DNA from: an uncultured Caryophanales bacterium
GTDB taxonomy: Bacteria > Bacillota_I > Bacilli_A > Izemoplasmatales > Hujiaoplasmataceae
Reading direction: 5' to 3'
Length of the DNA: 7,750 nucleotides
Assembly (NCBI GenBank): GCA_937958685.1
Contig: CALGNF010000061.1
Coordinates: 1-7,750, forward strand
How positions within the stretch are numbered: position 1 is the first letter of the stretch; each line of letters starts with the position of its first letter. The position numbers were made by a program, and so were the translations under genes. Of the stretch, positions 4,059 to 7,750 are shown one piece after another. The notes beneath the pieces were generated by a model. That model was given only the letters and a program-made list of their open reading frames with translations, was not told the DNA's origin and made no database searches.

Positions 4059-6095
4059 ATGAAGGATAAGTTTGTCGCTAATCAAATCAAATGGATTAGT
4101 GTCGGGATCGCGTTGATTGCTTTCCTGGTTTTTTTGCATCTTTCGGGCTCAACTGACCGCCAAGTTTACATTTTGATTGGCGGCAGCCTGGTTCTTGTCG
4201 GAGCCATCATCGTTTTCGAGTATTTCTTGTATGACAGCGCGTCCAAAACGCGTCATCAATTCGCCGAGCGCATCAGCAATCTCGCTGAAATCCATAAAAA
4301 TCTGTATATCCGTGTGGGCACAACCAAGTGCAAAATCGATCTTGAAAGGATTTTTGGCGTCACGAGGAATCTGCTTGAAGGCGATAAAACCATGGTTTAT
4401 GGCTATCAATACGCTTATTACCACGACGTGAAGCTCGCCGAAACGGCGGGTATCAGTCCCGGTGCTGACGAGACGGCCGACAAAGCGACAGACGATATCG
4501 TCATTCGCAATCTGAAACACGATCTGATGGTTAATCTGGATACTGAGGGAAACGTCATCTTCGTTTCTGAAGACACCCTCAAAATATGTAACAAGCAAGC
4601 TTCGGCGATCATTGGTAAGAATATCGTCCAGTTGCATGACTTGTTCGGAATCGATGCGAAGCAATGGTTTGAGGATATCAGAACCCATTTCCGTTCCCAA
4701 AGCACCGTCGAATACCGCCCGCGTGAAGGCAGAAAGTGGCTGTATTGGAGCTTCGAGGCGGTTACGGATGTCTTCGATAAGATCTTGATGATCATTGGTA
4801 CCGGCCATGAAATCACCAACCTGATCAACATCAAACAGCACTCCCACCCCAATCATACATTCGACTATCAGACGAATCTGATCAACCAGCAAGGGCTTTA
4901 TGAACGAATCTCCGGACTCAAGAGCGTCAACAGGGCGGTGTGCTTCTTCATCGATCTATGGCAGTTCTCCAACGTCAACGACTATTATGGCCATACGATT
5001 GGCGATGAGATTATCGTCATGATTGCAAACCAATTGCGGAAATACGAGGGGCCAAGCTGCATTATCAGCCGGTTCTCCGGCAGCAAGTTCGTGGTTCTGA
5101 CGATGAACAAGGAAGCAACAGAGGAAGCCTTGGAGAGACATTTGAAGCTGATCAGGGAATTTGTTTCCAGCGTTTATCAGCTCGAAGAGAATGTGATCCA
5201 GGTCGACAAACGGATCGGCTATGCCATTTACCCGGATGACTGCGACAGTCTCGAAAAACTGATTTCGCTGTCATCGCTGGCGATGAAAGAAAGCAAACAG
5301 GAAAACCAGTTTGCCATTGTCAAATACCAAAACTTGATGGGCGAGACGCTCAAAAAGAACATTGCGATTTCCGCCAAACTGAAGACCGCCTTGGAAACGG
5401 GCGTGATCGAGGTCTACTTTCAAAAAGCGATCGACGCCTTCACCGGCGAAGTTGTCTATTTGGAGGAGTTGGCGCGCTGGAAGGATGTCACCCTCGGTTA
5501 CATTCCGCCGATCGACATGTTCTCTGCGGCCAAAGAAGCCAATCTGATCGATCAACTGGACAAGTATCTCGTCAGCGAATCATTAAGGCAGTTTGCCTAT
5601 TTACGAAACAGCGGCAGGTATCCCCACGCCAAACTCGCCATCAATATCACCCCGAGTTCGCTGATGGATCCACGATTTGTCGACTTTGTCACCACGGGAA
5701 CGCTGCAGATAGGCTTGTACCCGGCTAACATCTGCATCGAGGTGTCCGAGAGCACGTTCGTCAACAGCCTCGACGTCTGTGTCGCGAGGATCGAGGATTT
5801 CAAGAAACGCGGCTTTCAGATCGCGCTTGATGATTTCGGGAAGGATTATTCATCGCTTGCGATCCTGGAGAGCGTGCCATTTGACATCATCAAGATCGAC
5901 AAATTGTTCATTGACCGCCTGCAGGACGATAAAAACCTGGAGATCATCAAAATGATTCGCAACATCACCAATCTTTACGAAAAAGAGATTATTGCGGAAG
6001 GTGTCGAAACCGAGGATCAAAAAAAGTGCCTGCTCGATCTCGGTTGTGTCATCCAACAAGGGTATCTGCACCACCGACCCGAGAAACTTCTTTAG
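4059..6095 (+). CDS. membrane-bound PAS-GGDEF-EAL protein, probable c-di-GMP phosphodiesterase with degenerate GGDEF
   Basis: A 678-residue protein: two transmembrane helices (about 11-30 and 36-58) with almost no loop between them, a linker, a PAS-like domain (about 150-258), a GGDEF-type domain (about 270-425) and an EAL domain (about 435-678). The GGDEF signature is replaced by RFSGSKF (338-344) and the metal-site region reads FIDLWQFSNVND, so cyclase activity is very unlikely. In the EAL domain the signature is LEELARW (468-474, Glu469 kept, Ala replaced by Glu), and Asn529, Glu561, Asp591-Asp592 (LDDFGKDYSS), Lys612, Glu647 (AEGVET) and Gln667 (QGYL) match the residues used for metal binding and catalysis in active enzymes such as RocR. 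Expected role: hydrolysis of c-di-GMP to pGpG at the inner membrane face. ATG 4059 follows GAGGGCGG closely. It is monocistronic, with box copy 2 in its promoter. The C terminus ends soon after the RP of the last motif, slightly short for the family. Confidence 0.88.
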   Translation: MKDKFVANQIKWISVGIALIAFLVFLHLSGSTDRQVYILIGGSLVLVGAIIVFEYFLYDSASKTRHQFAERISNLAEIHKNLYIRVGTTKCKIDLERIFGVTRNLLEGDKTMVYGYQYAYYHDVKLAETAGISPGADETADKATDDIVIRNLKHDLMVNLDTEGNVIFVSEDTLKICNKQASAIIGKNIVQLHDLFGIDAKQWFEDIRTHFRSQSTVEYRPREGRKWLYWSFEAVTDVFDKILMIIGTGHEITNLINIKQHSHPNHTFDYQTNLINQQGLYERISGLKSVNRAVCFFIDLWQFSNVNDYYGHTIGDEIIVMIANQLRKYEGPSCIISRFSGSKFVVLTMNKEATEEALERHLKLIREFVSSVYQLEENVIQVDKRIGYAIYPDDCDSLEKLISLSSLAMKESKQENQFAIVKYQNLMGETLKKNIAISAKLKTALETGVIEVYFQKAIDAFTGEVVYLEELARWKDVTLGYIPPIDMFSAAKEANLIDQLDKYLVSESLRQFAYLRNSGRYPHAKLAINITPSSLMDPRFVDFVTTGTLQIGLYPANICIEVSESTFVNSLDVCVARIEDFKKRGFQIALDDFGKDYSSLAILESVPFDIIKIDKLFIDRLQDDKNLEIIKMIRNITNLYEKEIIAEGVETEDQKKCLLDLGCVIQQGYLHHRPEKLL

Positions 6096-6136
6096 ATATA
6101 TAGCCAGTTATTGGGCTAAATAGGTATATATCCCCC

Positions 6137-6170
6137 AAAAAATACCACATTCCCGGTGTGGTATTTTTTT
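6137..6170. terminator. bidirectional intrinsic terminator between the GGDEF-EAL gene and the plsY operon
   Basis: Stem AATACCACA (6141-6149) with TGTGGTATT (6157-6165), a 7-nt loop, an upstream A-run and a downstream run of seven T. It serves the plus-strand gene ending at 6095 and, through the A-run read as T on the other strand, the minus-strand genes ending at 6170 or 6322. Confidence 0.85.
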
Positions 6171-6319
6171 CATGTATAAGAATATTCTACGATCCCAGCG
6201 GACCAGCCATCATAGACGCGGTGATGGTGGACTGAAAAGGGATATTGGTCTGACAGCGCAGTCTTGTCGAGATAGACCGAGATGGCCAGAAGCGATAATA
6301 ACAATGCCATGGGCGGCAT
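6170..6319 (-). CDS. possible 49-residue membrane-anchored protein downstream of plsY
   Basis: I do not recognise it. The ATG lies 2 nt after the plsY stop codon (TAG CC ATG) and the TGA lies at the edge of the shared terminator, so it fills the space between plsY and the end of the transcript. The product starts MPPMALLLSLLAISVYL, a plausible membrane anchor or signal segment, then a polar part containing SVHHHRVYDGWSAG and ending VEYSYT. There is no clear Shine-Dalgarno site, so translation would depend on coupling to plsY. It could equally be a chance open frame or the remnant of a longer gene. Confidence 0.4.
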   Translation of the reverse strand: MPPMALLLSLLAISVYLDKTALSDQYPFSVHHHRVYDGWSAGIVEYSYT

Positions 6320-6321
6320 GG

Positions 6322-6993
6322 CTAGTGTTGACTCGGTTTTTGGCCTCTAGACTTCCTCTCGGCGCGCCAGCGATCAAATCGGTCAAACATCGCCACGCGG
6401 TTTTCCGTTTTCAATTTGATTCTGGCGTAATTCGAGCGGTGTTTCCAGATGATCAGCACCACGGAAATCAATGTTATATACAATAAGGGCCAATCGGAAT
6501 TCGAAGCAAGGACTTGAACAAACGCATAGATGAGCGTGGCGATAGCCGCTGTCGTCGAGGCGACGGAAACATAACGGGTGAGAAACTCAATCAGAAAGAA
6601 GAGCGGAAGGATAATCAAAGCGATAAGCGGCTGATAGGCAAGCAGCATCCCAAAGGACGAGGCAACCCCCTTGCCGCCCCGGAAGCCGAGCCAAACCGGA
6701 AACAAATGGCCGATGACGGCCGCCAATCCGTAGATCAACGGATGAAACAGCTCGATCCCGGAGAACAGGTCGGTGTAGAGCAGCAGAGCCACCACGATGC
6801 CGCCCTTGCACGTGTCCATCACCAAAACCAAGGTTCCGATGATTTTCCCAAACACACGGAAAGCATTTGTGGCTCCAAGATTGCCGCTGCCATGTCTGCG
6901 AATATCCACACCTTTGAACCATTTGCCAAGAATGTAGGAAAACGGGATCGACCCGATCAAATATGCGATGAGAACCATGACGAATTTCACCAC
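6322..6993 (-). CDS. plsY: acyl-phosphate glycerol-3-phosphate acyltransferase
   Basis: A 223-residue polytopic membrane enzyme that moves an acyl chain from acyl-phosphate to glycerol-3-phosphate, giving lysophosphatidic acid, the first membrane step of phospholipid synthesis in the PlsX/PlsY route. The conserved loops are present: motif 1 GSGNLGATNAFR (35-46), motif 2 DTCKGG (60-65) and motif 3 GHLFPVWLGFRGGKGVA (95-111), with five or more hydrophobic segments and the C-terminal WKHRSNYARIKLKTENR. Length is slightly above the usual 190-200 because of a basic tail. The start is GTG at 6993 (next codon also GTG), with GGAGG seven nt upstream. It is divergent from parE, the arrangement seen in Bacilli. 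A small ORF may follow it in the same transcript. Confidence 0.95.
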   Translation of the reverse strand: MVKFVMVLIAYLIGSIPFSYILGKWFKGVDIRRHGSGNLGATNAFRVFGKIIGTLVLVMDTCKGGIVVALLLYTDLFSGIELFHPLIYGLAAVIGHLFPVWLGFRGGKGVASSFGMLLAYQPLIALIILPLFFLIEFLTRYVSVASTTAAIATLIYAFVQVLASNSDWPLLYITLISVVLIIWKHRSNYARIKLKTENRVAMFDRFDRWRAERKSRGQKPSQH

Positions 6994-7016
6994 GCAAGCA
7001 CCTCCAAACTTTTCTG

Positions 7017-7025
7017 ATTATACCA
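7017..7025 (-). promoter_or_regulatory. extended -10 promoter of plsY
   Basis: On the minus strand TGGTATAAT (7025-7017) is a perfect -10 with TGn extension. The -35 region (TTATAT around 7045-7040) is poor, which an extended -10 tolerates. Transcription would begin near 7010, about 17 nt before the GTG. Confidence 0.65.
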
Positions 7026-7064
7026 TGAATAAAGCAAATATATAAAGAAAAAAAACGCAAAGTT

Positions 7065-7073
7065 TGATATAAT
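7065..7073 (+). promoter_or_regulatory. extended -10 promoter of parE
   Basis: TGATATAAT (7065-7073) is a perfect TATAAT with TGn extension. Upstream is an A-rich tract (7044-7056) rather than a recognisable -35, which could act as an UP element. The start codon lies 25 nt further on, after AAAGGGG. Confidence 0.6.
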
Positions 7074-7098
7074 AAATTGAACGCAAAGGGGAATATGC

Positions 7099-7705
7099 AT
7101 GAGAGAACCAATCCAGGAAACTTATACAGCGCAGTCCTTGCAAATCCTCGAAGGATTGGACGCAGTCAGAAAACGTCCCGGCATGTATGTCGGTTCCACC
7201 GATCAGCGCGGCTTGCATCATCTGGTCTGGGAAGTGATCGACAATTCGATCGACGAAGTGCTGGCTGGCTATGGAAACTCGATTCGCGTGGTTGTCAAGG
7301 AAGACAACTCGATTTTGGTTGTCGACGACGGCAGAGGCATGCCGGTCGACATGCATTCCTCGGGTGTGACGGGTGTGGAAGTGATTTTTTCCAAATTGCA
7401 CGCCGGTGGCAAATTCGGTGCCGGCGGCGCCTATAAGGTGTCGGGCGGTCTTCATGGTGTCGGCGCCTCCGTCGTCAACGCGCTCAGCGAGTTTCTTGAA
7501 GTGACCGTCCACCGCAACAGCCTGATGTACAGGATGCGTTTTGAGAACGGTGGGCGGAAGACACAGGAACTCACGGTGATCGGAGAAACCAAGAAGACAG
7601 GAACGGAAGTGTGGTTCAAGCCTGATCCAACGATCTTCTCATCGACGCTTTTCAACTATCAGACCTTGGAAGAGCGGATCCGGGAATGCGCGTTCCTGAT
7701 CAAGG
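7099..7705 (+). CDS. parE: DNA topoisomerase IV subunit B, N-terminal part, cut by the contig end
   Basis: The first 202 residues of a type IIA topoisomerase ATPase subunit (GHKL fold). ATP-site motifs: [18 protein letters not shown] (18-35), [10 protein letters not shown] (44-53, general base Glu45, Mg ligand Asn49), VDDGRGMP (75-82) and the ATP lid [11 protein letters not shown] then [17 protein letters not shown] (100-131). I favour ParE over GyrB because of [25 protein letters not shown] and FKPDPTIFS, which match Gram-positive ParE closely, and because plsY is the divergent neighbour as in Bacilli; parC would be expected next. The start has AAAGGGG seven nt upstream. Real sequence stops at 7705: the apparent codons and TGA stop after that belong to sequencing adapter, so this is not a naturally truncated protein. 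Confidence 0.93.
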
Positions 7706-7750
7706 AGATCGGAAGAGCACACGTCTGAACTCCAGTCACCGAATACGATC
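7706..7750 (+). other. Illumina TruSeq adapter read-through (not genomic)
   Basis: From 7706 the sequence is the standard TruSeq read-1 adapter (starts AGATCGGAAGAGCACACG, ends CCAGTCAC at 7739), then an 8-base index CGAATACG (7740-7747) and ATC, the beginning of the constant part that follows the index. This is known library chemistry, so these bases should be trimmed. Confidence 0.99.

Noticed and set aside
4036..4062. Eight-codon leader peptide (MTETGEGG) overlapping the start of the GGDEF-EAL gene
   Set aside because: No ribosome site precedes it; it lies in the hairpin and Shine-Dalgarno region and is probably chance.
4149..4892. 247-codon open frame on the minus strand opposite the GGDEF-EAL gene
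   Set aside because: It mirrors the codon pattern of the real gene, has no ribosome site or promoter of its own, and no recognisable domain.
6095..6132. Inverted repeat GATATATA / TATATATC just after the GGDEF-EAL stop
   Set aside because: AT-rich, interrupted and without a T-tract; the strong terminator directly downstream explains transcript ending.
1..7750. CRISPR arrays, insertion sequences, prophage or toxin-antitoxin genes
   Set aside because: No spaced direct repeats, no transposase, integrase or phage-like products, and no toxin-family motifs on either strand.

Overview
This looks like a chromosomal stretch from a low-to-mid GC Gram-positive bacterium of the Bacillota / Bacilli-like lineages. 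The grounds are the strong purine-rich Shine-Dalgarno sites, TATAAT-type promoters often with a TGn extension, the divergent plsY / parE pair that is typical of Bacilli, a SpeA of the Bacillus type next to agmatinase, and an Rgg/PlcR-like regulator. I cannot name the species. The right-hand 45 bases are not biological: they are Illumina TruSeq adapter read-through, so the contig ends inside parE.

Layout. 1-1794 (minus): polyamine genes, a Bacillus-type arginine (possibly lysine) decarboxylase whose 3' end overlaps the start of a truncated agmatinase gene. Together they would convert arginine to agmatine and then to putrescine plus urea. 1902-2154 (plus): one promoter, tRNA-Leu(CAG), tRNA-Gln(CTG) and a terminator. 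2155-2349: a gene-free spacer with a minus-strand terminator-like hairpin and an orphan plus-strand promoter-like sequence.

2350-6095 is the most interesting part. A 306-residue cytoplasmic regulator (N-terminal Cro/CI helix-turn-helix, then a long helical repeat domain, as in the RNPP/Rgg peptide-sensing family) is transcribed divergently from a 54-residue ORF with a basic-hydrophobic N terminus and a short polar tail, the form of a secreted peptide pheromone precursor. A 91-residue unknown protein follows the small ORF on the same strand. Downstream of the regulator, after its own terminator, lies a membrane-anchored PAS-GGDEF-EAL protein with a destroyed GGDEF motif but all EAL metal and catalytic residues kept, so a probable c-di-GMP phosphodiesterase. 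An identical 27-bp sequence occurs exactly 18 nt upstream of the -10 box of both the small-peptide gene and the GGDEF-EAL gene, in the same orientation relative to each. The simplest reading is a regulator box: a peptide-receptor circuit that controls its own peptide operon and a c-di-GMP enzyme. An alternative, that the two copies are terminal inverted repeats of a roughly 1.05-kb inserted element, is stated below and not excluded.

6137-7705: a shared terminator, a possible 49-residue membrane-anchored ORF abutting plsY (acyl-phosphate glycerol-3-phosphate acyltransferase), and the divergent, truncated parE (topoisomerase IV subunit B). All regulatory and pheromone assignments are inferences from sequence layout; the enzyme and tRNA assignments rest on family motifs.
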